The notes: generated from the letters alone by a model not told the origin. A stretch of 64,000 bases of DNA from CAINVV01 sp963663675 (GCA_963663675.1 OY760498.1:3782001-3846000); one strand, 5' to 3'; shown: positions 17,303 to 27,198, numbered from the stretch's first letter. Numbers and translations: made by a program.

Positions 17303-19777
17303 ATGAAAATGCGGCCTTCCATTACAAGATCTTCATACACACCCCATAAATTTATCCTCCTGATTACCTGGCTGGTGATGGCATCAGTTCAGCTCTTCGC
17401 TCAGCCCAAAGGGAGAGAAAATTTTGATGCCGGATGGAAATTCCACCTTGGAAACGTCGCAGGGGCAGAGAAACCGGAATTTCCCGACCAAAACTGGAGA
17501 GTGCTGAACGTGCCTCATGACTGGAGCATTGAAGGGAACTTCAGGCCGGATAACCCGGCAACCAATTCGGGAGCATCACTTCCCGGCGGTATCGGATGGT
17601 ACCGGAAATCGCTGAATTTACCCGGCCATGATGCGTTACACCGTTTCATTGAGTTCGATGGCGTGTATATGAACAGCACCGTGTGGGTTAACGGCCATGA
17701 GCTTGGTAACCGTCCTTACGGATATTCTTCCTTTGAGTATGACATGACCCCCTATCTTGTAGCAGGTGAGAATATTATAGCCGTTAAGGTGGATAACTCT
17801 CTCCAACCCAACTCCAGATGGTATTCGGGATCAGGAATCTACCGGCATGTCTGGCTGACCACTTCAACGTCCATTCGCATAGCTCATTGGGGAACCTACC
17901 TGACCACGCCAAAAGTTTCGTCCAGTGAAGCCCTGGTACAGGTTGAGACAAGTATTGCCAATGAAGGCACAAACAGGGCGAATATCCGCATTGTATCAAC
18001 CATATTCGACTCAAATGGACAGAAAATAGCCACTCAATCCCAAAATGGGAAAATTGAACCAGATTCACTGCTTAAAATCAATACCGGCATCCGTATCACC
18101 TCACCTCAGCTCTGGAGTACAGAAAACCCTGTTTTATACAGGCTGGCCAGCGAAGTTTACCAGGGGAATGAGCGCATGGATACCTACTACACAACTTTTG
18201 GAATCCGATCCTTGCAATTCAGGTCAGACAGCGGCTTGTTCATAAACAACAAATGTGTCAAAGTGTTGGGTGTCTGCATGCACCATGATTTAGGCTGTTT
18301 AGGCACTGCACTGAATACACGGGCACTGACGCGGCAGCTGGAGATATTGAAAAGCATGGGATGCAATGGCATCCGTACAAGCCATAACCCTCCTTCGCCC
18401 GATTTACTGGACCTGTGTGATAAAATGGGATTTTTGGTAATGGATGAGGCTTTCGATGTCTGGTTTCTTGAGAAAATGAAATACGATTATCATATCTTCT
18501 TCAAGGACTGGCACGAACGTGATCTTTCCGACATGGTGCTGCGCGACAGGAATCACCCCTCCATCTTTCTGTGGAGCATCGGCAATGAGATACCCGAAAA
18601 GAATCATACCAAATACGGCGGAGCTGCCATTGCCAAAGAACTGGACGGGATTATCAAAAAGTACGACAAATCCCGTTATACCACGTCAGCATTTGCGGGG
18701 GTCTGGCGTGCAGACACAACTTTTATGTCAGACAAAGTAGATGTGATTGGCATTAATTACACGGTAGAAAGATATCCCGAGGAGAAACTCAAACATCCGA
18801 ATGGGTTTTTTATCGCCAGTGAAACCACCTCCTCACTGAGCGACAGGGGGATTTACCACTTTCCGGCTGGTAAGGCAATGAAGCCAACACCGGACCTTCA
18901 CTGCTCCTCTTTCGATCACCGCGGCACCTATTATGACCGGCCCGCGAGTATGATCACTCAAACCACCTGGAGAGCGGTAAAAGAGACTCCTTATGTGGCA
19001 GGTTTATTTATCTGGACTGGCTTCGACTATTATGGGGAACCAATTTATCCGTATCCTTGTATCTCCTCAAGTTTTGGCATTGTTGACCTTTGCGGATTCC
19101 CGAAAGATGTCTATTATTTTTACAAAAGCCAGTGGACCAGTGAGCCGGTATTGCACCTCCTTCCCCACTGGAACTGGAAACCGGGAGATACCATTGATGT
19201 CGTTGCCTATACCAACTGCGAATCCGTAAAACTGTACCTCAACGATCAATTAATTGGAGAACAGGCATTTGCCAATACTAAGATTACATATCTCACCAAT
19301 CAGTGGGAGAAAGTAATCAATCTCGGTGAAGGACAAAAATTATCATTGGACTGGAAAGTTCCGTTCACACCGGGAACCCTGAGGGCAGAAGGTTTCAAAA
19401 ACGGGAAGCTTATCGCAACGGATATTGTCAATACAGCCGGTGATGCTTCAAAAATCGAACTTACAGCTGATCATTCTCTCATTTCTGCCGATGGCACAGA
19501 CCTCTCATATATCACAATCAAAATAAAAGACAGCATGGGAAATCCTGTCCCAAATGCAGATAATCTCATCCATTTTGACCTGGCAGGCGAGGGCCGGATT
19601 GTTGGAGTAGCCAATGGGGATCCAATCAGTCTTGAACCAGCAAAGGGAAAAGAACGCCGGGCCTTCAGCGGGATGTGCCAGGTAGTTATCCAGAGTACAA
19701 ATAAAAAAGGGAAAATTACCGTTAAAGCGACTTCCACAGGATTACCAGATGAAAAAATAGTACTGACAAGCAATTGA
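17303..19777 (+). CDS. GH2 beta-galactosidase-like enzyme (copy 1)
   Basis: An 824-residue secreted glycoside hydrolase family 2 enzyme. Signal peptide about 1-35; sugar-binding jelly roll about 45-215 (DAGWKFHLG, NVPHDWSIEG); immunoglobulin-like domain to about 330; TIM barrel 335-625. The acid/base is Glu429 in WSIGNEIPEK, and the nucleophile is Glu507 in FIASETTSS. A DUF4982-type domain (LHLLPHWNWKPGDTIDVVAY) and a C-terminal Ig/Big-like domain (SADGTDLSYITIKIKDS) follow. Retaining exo-hydrolysis of beta-galactosides is most usual in this subgroup; beta-glucuronidase or related activity cannot be excluded. It is closely related to the next gene, 24 bases downstream, which arose by tandem duplication. 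Confidence 0.93.
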   Translation: MKMRPSITRSSYTPHKFILLITWLVMASVQLFAQPKGRENFDAGWKFHLGNVAGAEKPEFPDQNWRVLNVPHDWSIEGNFRPDNPATNSGASLPGGIGWYRKSLNLPGHDALHRFIEFDGVYMNSTVWVNGHELGNRPYGYSSFEYDMTPYLVAGENIIAVKVDNSLQPNSRWYSGSGIYRHVWLTTSTSIRIAHWGTYLTTPKVSSSEALVQVETSIANEGTNRANIRIVSTIFDSNGQKIATQSQNGKIEPDSLLKINTGIRITSPQLWSTENPVLYRLASEVYQGNERMDTYYTTFGIRSLQFRSDSGLFINNKCVKVLGVCMHHDLGCLGTALNTRALTRQLEILKSMGCNGIRTSHNPPSPDLLDLCDKMGFLVMDEAFDVWFLEKMKYDYHIFFKDWHERDLSDMVLRDRNHPSIFLWSIGNEIPEKNHTKYGGAAIAKELDGIIKKYDKSRYTTSAFAGVWRADTTFMSDKVDVIGINYTVERYPEEKLKHPNGFFIASETTSSLSDRGIYHFPAGKAMKPTPDLHCSSFDHRGTYYDRPASMITQTTWRAVKETPYVAGLFIWTGFDYYGEPIYPYPCISSSFGIVDLCGFPKDVYYFYKSQWTSEPVLHLLPHWNWKPGDTIDVVAYTNCESVKLYLNDQLIGEQAFANTKITYLTNQWEKVINLGEGQKLSLDWKVPFTPGTLRAEGFKNGKLIATDIVNTAGDASKIELTADHSLISADGTDLSYITIKIKDSMGNPVPNADNLIHFDLAGEGRIVGVANGDPISLEPAKGKERRAFSGMCQVVIQSTNKKGKITVKATSTGLPDEKIVLTSN

Positions 19778-19801
19778 TTAACCAGGAAATAACTTAGAAT
19801 T

Positions 19802-22177
19802 ATGAAAACCAGACAAATTTTCTTTTTCCTCTGCTACATCCTCAGTTTACAACTCAATGCACAACCTGCTGGAAGGGTAAATTTTGATGCAAGTTGGAAA
19901 TTTCACCTTGGTGACTTAGCCGGCGCTGAGATGAGCAGTTTTCAGGATCAGAACTGGCGGGCTCTTGACCTGCCCCACGACTGGAGTATTGAGGGAAGTT
20001 TCAGGCCTGATAACCCATCAGGTCATCAGGGGGGATTACTCCCGGGTGGAATCGGGTGGTACAGAAAGAAATTCGAAGTATCTAATATTGAGGGTAATAA
20101 ATATTTTATCGTTATGGACGGCGTTTATAAAAACAGTACGGTCTTTATCAACGGGCACAGTCTTGGAACCCGTCCATATGGCTATGCAACATTCCAGTAT
20201 GACCTGACACCCTACCTGGTGAAAGGAGAAAATCTGTTGTCAGTGAAAGTTGACAATTCTAAACAGCCTGATTCCCGATGGTACACAGGGGCAGGTATGT
20301 ACCGTCATGTCTGGCTGGTTAAAACATCAGAGATTTATGTTCCACAGTGGGGAACGTTTGTAACTACCCCGAAAGTCAGTGAGAAAGAGGCTACTGTGAA
20401 TGTGGATGCCGCTATTAATAATGATTCTAAAGAAAGAGCAAGTCTCAGGATAGAATTTTCCCTTGTTGATAATTCCGGGAAAGTGGTTGCCAAACAAACC
20501 CAAAACGCCAAAGTTGGGCCGGCATCAAAAATAACGGTAAAATCATCACTTAAAGTACTATCTCCCCAGTTATGGGACTTGCAAAACCCATCCCTGTATA
20601 AGCTTTATACGAATATTTATACAGGAAAGGAATTAAAGGATACCTATACAACCACAGTCGGAATTCGTTCCATCGCATTCACCGCAGACAAAGGTTTCTT
20701 TTTGAACGGCAATCCGGTAAAGATCCTGGGTGTTTGCAACCACCACGACCTTGGCCCTCTTGGCGCTGCACTTAACGACAGGGCCCTTGAACGACAGCTT
20801 GAACTGCTTAAATCGATGGGATGCAACGGAATCAGATGCAGTCACAACCTGATGGCGCCGGAATTACTTGAATTGTGCGACAAGATGGGCTTCCTGGTTA
20901 TGGATGAGACCTTCGACTGCTGGTACATCGGCAAGGATGCAGCACCATTCGGTTTTCAGAATTATTTCAAGGACTGGGCTGAACGCGAAATAACAGACAT
21001 GGTGTTGCGAGACAGAAACCACCCATCTGTGATTCTTTGGAGTATTGGCAACGAAATCAAGGAGCAGTGGTTTCCCGGGAGTACAAACGGGGAAGAGCTG
21101 GCTAGGGAATTGACAGCTGCCATCAAAAAATATGACACAACACGTTACACAACCTCTGCATTCAACTTTATCAGGGATGCGGAAAAAAAGGGCATGACAG
21201 CAGCAGTAGATGTTGTCGGATTTAATTACAGCATTGATGCATATGATGAAATTAAGGCCAAACATCCTGACTGGTTCTACATTGCCAGTGAAACAACCTC
21301 CCAGTTTGACAGCAGGGGCATTTACCATTTCCCAGCAGACACTATCGCAAAAACCTTCAGTGACGGTCAGACCTCCGCATTCGATAATGCCGGGGGAGGC
21401 ACCACCTGTGAAGAGGCCTGGAAAGCCGTAAAAGAAAGACCATGGATGTCCGGAATGTATATCTGGACAGGATTTGATTACATGGGAGAACCGGCACCCT
21501 ACGAAAAGATTGCTGTCAGTTCTTACTTCGGTATTTTCGATTTGTGCGGATTCCCCAAAGACAGTTACTATTTCTATAAAAGTCAGTGGACCAAAGAGCC
21601 TATGGTTCACCTTCTTCCGCACTGGAACTGGAAGGCAGGCCAGGCAATTGATGTTGTCGCTTATACCAACTGCGATGAGGTAAAACTTTTCCTGAATGAT
21701 AAACCACTGGAATCAAAGGCCTTGAAAGAAAGTAAAAAATTATCCCTGCAGTGGAAAGTGCCTTTTGCACCGGGAGTGCTAAGGGCTGAGGGGTATATCG
21801 GAGGGAAACTCGTTGCGACGGATAAAGAACAGACTGCCGGTGATGCGGCCAGGATTGGGCTGACAGCCGACAGATCCTCAATAAAGGCCTCAGGCACAGA
21901 CCTTTCCTTTATCACCGTAAAAATAACCGATAGCAACGGCGTGATGGTACCTGATGCCGATAATCTTATTCATTTCGATATTGAAGGCGAAGGTAAAATC
22001 GTTGGGGTTGGAAATGGTAATCCAATGAGCCTTGAACCGGCAAAAGGTAAAGAAAGAAGGGCTTTCAGCGGAATGTGCCTGGTTGTGGTCCAGGGATCCG
22101 GCAAAAAAGGAATTATTGCATTAACAGCATCCTCCCCCGGTTTGCAGGATGAGAAAATCACGCTTGTCAACAACTGA
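19802..22177 (+). CDS. GH2 beta-galactosidase-like enzyme (copy 2)
   Basis: A 791-residue paralogue of the preceding gene with the same domain order: signal peptide 1-20, jelly roll about 25-195, Ig-like domain, TIM barrel, DUF4982-type domain (HLLPHWNWKAGQAIDVVAY) and a final Ig/Big-like domain (GTDLSFITVKITDSNGVMVP). The acid/base is Glu418 (WSIGNEIKEQ) and the nucleophile Glu497 (YIASETTSQ). The two copies differ in loops around the active site, for example the segment after DE(A/T)FD, and copy 1 has an extra 10-15 residues near 655-675. That points to related but not identical substrates. It is the last gene of the plus-strand operon that starts at 14826. Confidence 0.93.
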   Translation: MKTRQIFFFLCYILSLQLNAQPAGRVNFDASWKFHLGDLAGAEMSSFQDQNWRALDLPHDWSIEGSFRPDNPSGHQGGLLPGGIGWYRKKFEVSNIEGNKYFIVMDGVYKNSTVFINGHSLGTRPYGYATFQYDLTPYLVKGENLLSVKVDNSKQPDSRWYTGAGMYRHVWLVKTSEIYVPQWGTFVTTPKVSEKEATVNVDAAINNDSKERASLRIEFSLVDNSGKVVAKQTQNAKVGPASKITVKSSLKVLSPQLWDLQNPSLYKLYTNIYTGKELKDTYTTTVGIRSIAFTADKGFFLNGNPVKILGVCNHHDLGPLGAALNDRALERQLELLKSMGCNGIRCSHNLMAPELLELCDKMGFLVMDETFDCWYIGKDAAPFGFQNYFKDWAEREITDMVLRDRNHPSVILWSIGNEIKEQWFPGSTNGEELARELTAAIKKYDTTRYTTSAFNFIRDAEKKGMTAAVDVVGFNYSIDAYDEIKAKHPDWFYIASETTSQFDSRGIYHFPADTIAKTFSDGQTSAFDNAGGGTTCEEAWKAVKERPWMSGMYIWTGFDYMGEPAPYEKIAVSSYFGIFDLCGFPKDSYYFYKSQWTKEPMVHLLPHWNWKAGQAIDVVAYTNCDEVKLFLNDKPLESKALKESKKLSLQWKVPFAPGVLRAEGYIGGKLVATDKEQTAGDAARIGLTADRSSIKASGTDLSFITVKITDSNGVMVPDADNLIHFDIEGEGKIVGVGNGNPMSLEPAKGKERRAFSGMCLVVVQGSGKKGIIALTASSPGLQDEKITLVNN

Positions 22178-22211
22178 GAAGTGAGCAAATTAAATAACAA
22201 ATTAATGTCCG

Positions 22212-23873
22212 CTATTCCCTGTCGTCGTCTTCCCTGATCTGAACCCTCCGGATTTTACCGCTTATGGTCTTTGGAAGTTCAGTTACGAACTCGACGATAC
22301 GGGGATATTTGTAGGGCGCCGTGACTTTTTTTACATGCTCCTGTAACTCTTTAGCCAGTTCGTCACTTGCCTGGTAGTTTTTAGCAAGAATGATCGTCGC
22401 TTTCACAACCTGTCCCCTGTCAGGATCAGGTACGGCAGTTATGGCGCATTCCAGTACCGCCGGATGTTCCATCAGGGCGCTCTCCACTTCAAAAGGTCCG
22501 ATCCTGTATCCGGAACTTTTGATGACATCGTCAGCGCGTCCAACAAACCAATAATAGCCGTCTTCATCACGCCATGCCATATCCCCGGTATAGTAGATAT
22601 TATCGTGCCAGACCTTCCTGGTAAGTTGTTCATCACGGTAGTATCCGTTAAACATGCCAACAGGCGGGTTTTGGTCAGTATAAATTACTATTTGACCTTC
22701 ATCACCTGCTTCGCATGAAGTTCCTGTTTCATCCAGCAGATCAATTTTATAACCTGGTGATGGTTTGCCCATTGAGCCTGGTTTTGGTTCCATCCATGGA
22801 TATGTTGCAAGAGCAACAGTACATTCTGTTTGACCATATCCTTCCATCAGCGTTAATCCTGTTTCAGTAAGAAATTGTTTATATACTTCAGGATTTAACG
22901 GCTCTCCCGCGACGACACAGTATTTCAAATACTCCAGGTTGTATCCTGACAGCTCTTCCTTGATCAGAAAGCGGTAAATCGTCGGAGGTGCACAGAAAGT
23001 TGTAACCTTGTATTTAACAATAACTTCCAATAGCTTTTTAGGAACAAACTTGTCATAATCGTAAGTCATAACCGCACTGCCTGACAACCATTGGCCGTAC
23101 AGTTTGCCCCATGCGGATTTGGCCCAGCCCGTATCTGCAACGGTAAAATGAAGGCCATTGTCCATGACATTTTGCCAGTACCTCGCTGTTAAAATATGTC
23201 CCAAAGGATAGATAAAATTGTGATTCACCATTTTAGGCATACCCGTGGTACCTGAGGTGAAATAAAGCAGCATGATATCATTGTTCTGTGTTGCCTGATC
23301 ACCCTGCGGACGCTGAAACTTATCGGAACTGCCATCCATGCCGGAATTGAAATTCAGCCATCCGTCGCGATCCTCACCAACCAGGGCCTTGACCTTAAAA
23401 GTCGGAGATTTAGGTTCGGACTCCTCCACATGCTGAATCACATCCAATTCTGGCACGCAAACAATCATTTTTATCTCAGCAGCATTGTTCCTGTATACAA
23501 GATCCTTGGTGCTTAAAAGATGGGTTGCAGGAATTGTGATTGCCCCGATTTTGTGCAAGGCAAGGGCACAGAACCAAAATTCGAACCTGCGTTTCAGTAT
23601 CAGCATCACCGGATCACCTTTCCGGATACCGGCCGAAATGAAAAAATTGGCAGCCTTGTTGCTCTGCTTTTTCATCTGAGCAAAAGTAAAAAGCGCTTCT
23701 TCTCCTTTGTCATTGCACCAAACCATGGCAATTTTATCCGGGTCAGAGGATGCTATCACATCCACGACATCAAAGGCAAAATTGAAATTTTCAGGAACTT
23801 TGATATCAAATCCTGAAAAAAAGTCGGGATAACTGGTAAAATCTGTTTTTGAAAGGAATTTGTCTAGCAGCAT
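22212..23873 (-). CDS. AMP-forming acyl-CoA synthetase
   Basis: A 553-residue adenylate-forming enzyme that joins an acyl acid to CoA through an acyl-AMP. The ATP-binding P-loop is YFTSGTTGMPK (about 204-214), the adenine motif GYGQTE, and the hinge/motor motif YYTGDMAWRDEDGYYWFVGR. The catalytic Lys is at residue 540 in KTISGKIRR. It resembles medium-chain or acetate/propionate-type synthetases (ACSM/AcsA-like) rather than long-chain FadD. It lies 57 bases downstream of an XRE-cupin regulator on the same strand, a pairing common in Bacteroidota. It is cytoplasmic, with no signal peptide. The acyl substrate cannot be read from the sequence. Confidence 0.93.
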   Translation of the reverse strand: MLLDKFLSKTDFTSYPDFFSGFDIKVPENFNFAFDVVDVIASSDPDKIAMVWCNDKGEEALFTFAQMKKQSNKAANFFISAGIRKGDPVMLILKRRFEFWFCALALHKIGAITIPATHLLSTKDLVYRNNAAEIKMIVCVPELDVIQHVEESEPKSPTFKVKALVGEDRDGWLNFNSGMDGSSDKFQRPQGDQATQNNDIMLLYFTSGTTGMPKMVNHNFIYPLGHILTARYWQNVMDNGLHFTVADTGWAKSAWGKLYGQWLSGSAVMTYDYDKFVPKKLLEVIVKYKVTTFCAPPTIYRFLIKEELSGYNLEYLKYCVVAGEPLNPEVYKQFLTETGLTLMEGYGQTECTVALATYPWMEPKPGSMGKPSPGYKIDLLDETGTSCEAGDEGQIVIYTDQNPPVGMFNGYYRDEQLTRKVWHDNIYYTGDMAWRDEDGYYWFVGRADDVIKSSGYRIGPFEVESALMEHPAVLECAITAVPDPDRGQVVKATIILAKNYQASDELAKELQEHVKKVTAPYKYPRIVEFVTELPKTISGKIRRVQIREDDDRE

Positions 23874-23930
23874 ATGCGTTTGAGAAAAAGCGTTTTAGAT
23901 AATTTGTGACAGGTAATTTAAGCCGATTGT

Positions 23931-24485
23931 TCAGATGATTATTGCGAGAAACCTGGATGGCTGGTTGTTTAAGGCTTTCATAGCATGTTGGTAACCCGAA
24001 TCAAAATAAACCGAATCACCCTCATTCAGTGTAATTTCATGTCCGTCGACAATGACCATTAATGATCCTTCCAGAACAAAATTGAACTCCTGTCCTGGAT
24101 GGGAATTGAATTCAGGTGTTTGGTTATCATTACGGGGTGCCACCGTAACAATAAATGGCTCCACTTTTTTGTGTATGAAATTGTATGCCAGGTTTTCGTA
24201 AGTATATTGTTTCCTTCGGTCAACGCTGATACCCTTCCCCTTCCTTACAACGGAATAGACATGCAATTTAGGCTGCTCGCCACTCAGCAGGGCAGCGAGC
24301 TCTATATTGTAGTGATGTGCTATTTTATATAAAACACCGACAGGAATGTCTGTTTCACCGCTTTCATAGTGCTGTAAAAGATCAGGTTCAATATTGAGTT
24401 CCACGGCAAACTTTTCAACCGGGACACCAGAAATTTTCCGCAACTCCATAATTCGGGCTGCTATGAATTTAATCTCTTCTCTCAT
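23931..24485 (-). CDS. XRE-family regulator with C-terminal cupin
   Basis: A 184-residue regulator. A helix-turn-helix of the XRE/HTH_3 type covers about residues 5-65 (IMELRKISGVPVEKFAVELN, LLQHYESGETDIP). A cupin_2 barrel covers about 110-184 (HPGQEFNFVLEGSLMVIVDG, GDSVYFDSGYQHAM). Cupin regulators of this kind sense a small ligand, often linked to the adjacent metabolic gene; here this is the acyl-CoA synthetase 57 bases downstream. The start is 11 bases after the stop of the upstream protease gene, so the three may be co-transcribed. Confidence 0.92.
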   Translation of the reverse strand: MREEIKFIAARIMELRKISGVPVEKFAVELNIEPDLLQHYESGETDIPVGVLYKIAHHYNIELAALLSGEQPKLHVYSVVRKGKGISVDRRKQYTYENLAYNFIHKKVEPFIVTVAPRNDNQTPEFNSHPGQEFNFVLEGSLMVIVDGHEITLNEGDSVYFDSGYQHAMKALNNQPSRFLAIII

Positions 24486-24496
24486 AATACTTTATA

Positions 24497-25378
24497 TTAG
24501 TTTTCCTGGTAGAATTTAATATTATTCTGTCTCAAAAATTCTGTGATCCTGTCTACATGAATGCAGTGACCGACATGTATAAAGGGATAATTGGAAATCC
24601 ATGTTTTTTTACCATCAATAATCATCTCTTTATCAGCAATGTCAAATCCAAGGTGCAGGTGACTGGTCATGTATTGCATCCCGTAAACCAATCCGTCGCT
24701 GTCAAATAAAGGACCGCCGCTCTGACCTCGCAGTCCGGGAGTGCTCATCTCGATTGAAACAGTCTGTTTGCTGTCGCTGCCAAATCGGGTTATAATCCCA
24801 TCCAATGGAAATTTCGGAGAGTTTTGAATCCCTGTATTTGTCCATTCAATATCATCGGTTTCCTGGTTGAGCCTGAAATTATTAAACTCGGGGAATGGAT
24901 ATCCAAGCCTGCAAAGTGATTTACCCTGCTTAACCTTGTCCGGATTTTTCACGAATGTCGCATAGGAACTGTAATATTTCCGTGTAAAACCCTCAAACAT
25001 AATAATTGCCAAATCTATGGTCGGATGTTCGATATATTTGAAATTTCCACTGTCGACTGAGTTTAGAAAATTTATTTTCAACTGAACTGTTGATTCATCC
25101 CTGTATCCAAATTTGGCTTCCAGTACCGAGAGATTGCTCTTGTAGTCTTCATCTTTATCCAGTTTATATTTCTCAGCATTAAAACTCTGAAATCGCCTAT
25201 TGAGCAACTCCGCACCATTAATCAATTGCAATACATGCTTGCAGGTAATGGCTACGCCATCCTCATTTACAAAAAACAATGTGGAGGAACCCGGAGATAA
25301 AAGTCCGCCATATGTTCGGGATATGGTATGTATAGGTTTTGTAAATTGATCCGCGGTTTCAATCGCTTTTATAAACAT
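24497..25378 (-). CDS. Trypsin-like serine protease, cytoplasmic or non-classical
   Basis: A 293-residue protein with a chymotrypsin-fold triad in order: His48 (AITCKHVLQL), Asp122 (TIDLAIIMFEG) and Ser220 (GLRGQSGGPLFDSDG). The GQSGGP context is like HtrA/trypsin_2 proteins. No signal peptide, transmembrane segment or PDZ domain is seen, which is unusual for this phylum, where such proteases are mostly exported. The C-terminal part ends soon after the Ser domain (FPFIHVGHCIHVDRITEFLR). The next gene, an XRE-cupin regulator, starts 11 bases downstream. Its target is unknown; a regulatory or housekeeping protease, or a trypsin-like effector, are possibilities. Confidence 0.82.
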   Translation of the reverse strand: MFIKAIETADQFTKPIHTISRTYGGLLSPGSSTLFFVNEDGVAITCKHVLQLINGAELLNRRFQSFNAEKYKLDKDEDYKSNLSVLEAKFGYRDESTVQLKINFLNSVDSGNFKYIEHPTIDLAIIMFEGFTRKYYSSYATFVKNPDKVKQGKSLCRLGYPFPEFNNFRLNQETDDIEWTNTGIQNSPKFPLDGIITRFGSDSKQTVSIEMSTPGLRGQSGGPLFDSDGLVYGMQYMTSHLHLGFDIADKEMIIDGKKTWISNYPFIHVGHCIHVDRITEFLRQNNIKFYQEN

Positions 25379-25498
25379 TGTTGTTTTTTTGAAATGAAAT
25401 TCTGGAAAATTGGCGCTATTATAGTAAAATCAATTTGGAAGTAATTTTCCGATAATAATTATTTAAACAAACTGACAGAAATTAAGCTCATTAAAGCA

Positions 25499-27055
25499 CT
25501 ATCCGTACCATTGCCGGGTCCGGGTGGCGGTTTTGATGCAGTCGATTGCAGTATTTACATTGCTTACAACCTGGAAATCAAACATGCCAACACAAATAAA
25601 GTCCGCCCCATTGTTATAGGCCCAGCTAAATCCGTCCCTGGGCTCAATGGCACCTGCGGCAAGGATCTTAAATCCCATTACAGGTACAGTGGCTTTGCTG
25701 ACAAATTCGACAGTGCGTTCCGGAAACAGGCAAAACATGTTGTTATGATAACGGTTGTGGTCAGAATATTCTTTCCCGTCCACTTCAAATGGAAACCTGT
25801 TTTCACGTGGATGAGCAGACCAATATTGGTCATGATGCATGGTTTTCATGTAGTAATCCGGAATGATACCTTTTTCCTGGCAGGCAATCAGCGATTCCAC
25901 TGAATGAGCAGCAAGTCCCGCAGTATACCCCTGCTGTCGGATATGCGAAAGCATTTTTTCAATAACTTCCAGTCTTTCTCCCTGCACGAGCCAGTCGCAC
26001 CAGTTACCTTGAACCTGGATAATATCAACACCAAAATCAATGGCCCTGTCAATATTTTCGTAAAATAAATTGGGATCAGTGCCGGGTCCTACCTTATCAA
26101 GGAATTTTCTGTCCAGGTTCGGATGTACCTGCGATATCACCTTGATTTTGCTACCAGTCATTTTTTTGTATTTGGCAAGCAAGGGATTGGACGGGAATCC
26201 GATGTTTATGGTATTGATACCTGCCTGTTCCGCGAGCATAAGAGTTTCATAAACTTTTTGCTCCGTATTGTATGCCTTGAAAAGTGTCGGCACATATAAC
26301 AAATCGCGTGAATGAGCCCAGCCTCCTATCAGGTTTCCTCCGGCGATAAGCCTGCTTAATTCATGTTTTCCAATCTTACCTTTGGGTAATTCTCCCTTTA
26401 GCTCATTCAGGGAGGTTTGTTTAACCTGGATAGTTGCACCCGACATAACATCAACTCCAAAAGTTTTGAAGTTGTGTGCAGCACCCCATCCCACAATACC
26501 CAGTGCCGGAATTGTCGCCAGATTTTTTAACGCTTCACGACGCGAACTTACTCTGTCACCGTGTGTTTCTCCTGATTTTCTCTTTTCCCCGGAATCTTCC
26601 ATAAATTCATCCAGTCCAAAACCATTTTCCCGGTACAGGAAGAGAAATATCAGCACAACAGCCTCTATAAACAGCTTATCTACAATAAATAAATGGCCAT
26701 CCGCGGGATTCAGCATCGGGTTGCCGAACGGAGGATATGCAAAATAGTAAAATATCATAAGGACCGAGCCGGCAAGAGCAGCAAGCCTGCTGTAAAACCC
26801 GGTAAACAGGGCGAGCCCAATTAATGTCAGGCCGTACATGTTCAATGTGTCGGTGACCTTCAGCATGCCGGATGAATCTGCCAGAAAATGGTAAAATCCG
26901 GAAAAAAAGCCTGATGTATTTCTTAAAAACCCTGATGCAGACCAGTTTCCCTGGACTATTTTGGAAATGCCCTCATAAATAAAGTGCCAGCCAATTGCTG
27001 CACGCAAGATAGTCAGCAATATTTTTTGAGAAGTTTTCGTTGTACTGTTTTCCAT
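25499..27055 (-). CDS. DoxX membrane domain fused to a Tat-type TIM-barrel domain
   Basis: A 518-residue fusion. Residues 1-150 are a DoxX-like four-helix membrane domain (LRAAIGWHFIYEGISKI, YGLTLIGLALFTGFYSRLAAL, VLMIFYYFAYPPFGNP). A charged linker (about 150-167) leads to an internal twin-arginine-like segment, SSRREALKNLATIPALGIVG (about 168-187). From about 200 to the end is a TIM-barrel, aldo/keto-reductase-like or lyase-like domain (LIAGGNLIGGWAHSRDLLYV, INTINIGFPSNPLL, VPVMGFKILAAGAI). The layout suggests that a Tat-exported barrel protein became fused behind a DoxX domain. DoxX members take part in quinone-linked or sulfur redox processes. Function unknown. It is transcribed away from the GH29 gene. 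Confidence 0.85.
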   Translation of the reverse strand: MENSTTKTSQKILLTILRAAIGWHFIYEGISKIVQGNWSASGFLRNTSGFFSGFYHFLADSSGMLKVTDTLNMYGLTLIGLALFTGFYSRLAALAGSVLMIFYYFAYPPFGNPMLNPADGHLFIVDKLFIEAVVLIFLFLYRENGFGLDEFMEDSGEKRKSGETHGDRVSSRREALKNLATIPALGIVGWGAAHNFKTFGVDVMSGATIQVKQTSLNELKGELPKGKIGKHELSRLIAGGNLIGGWAHSRDLLYVPTLFKAYNTEQKVYETLMLAEQAGINTINIGFPSNPLLAKYKKMTGSKIKVISQVHPNLDRKFLDKVGPGTDPNLFYENIDRAIDFGVDIIQVQGNWCDWLVQGERLEVIEKMLSHIRQQGYTAGLAAHSVESLIACQEKGIIPDYYMKTMHHDQYWSAHPRENRFPFEVDGKEYSDHNRYHNNMFCLFPERTVEFVSKATVPVMGFKILAAGAIEPRDGFSWAYNNGADFICVGMFDFQVVSNVNTAIDCIKTATRTRQWYG

Positions 27056-27198
27056 AAATAGTTAGTTTGATCCAACAGAAATGAAGGCAGATTTTTCAAA
27101 CCTCAAGTATTTGAAATCTACTACCAAACAAACAAAAATAAAGAATTAATTTGCATTAGATTTTTCTCATGCCATTTTAATAACCAAATAATCTAAAC

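Noticed and set aside
20864..21622. Long 252-codon open frame antisense to the second GH2 gene
   Set aside because: Lies fully within a well-supported GH2 coding region on the other strand and has no recognisable domain; a shadow of codon bias.
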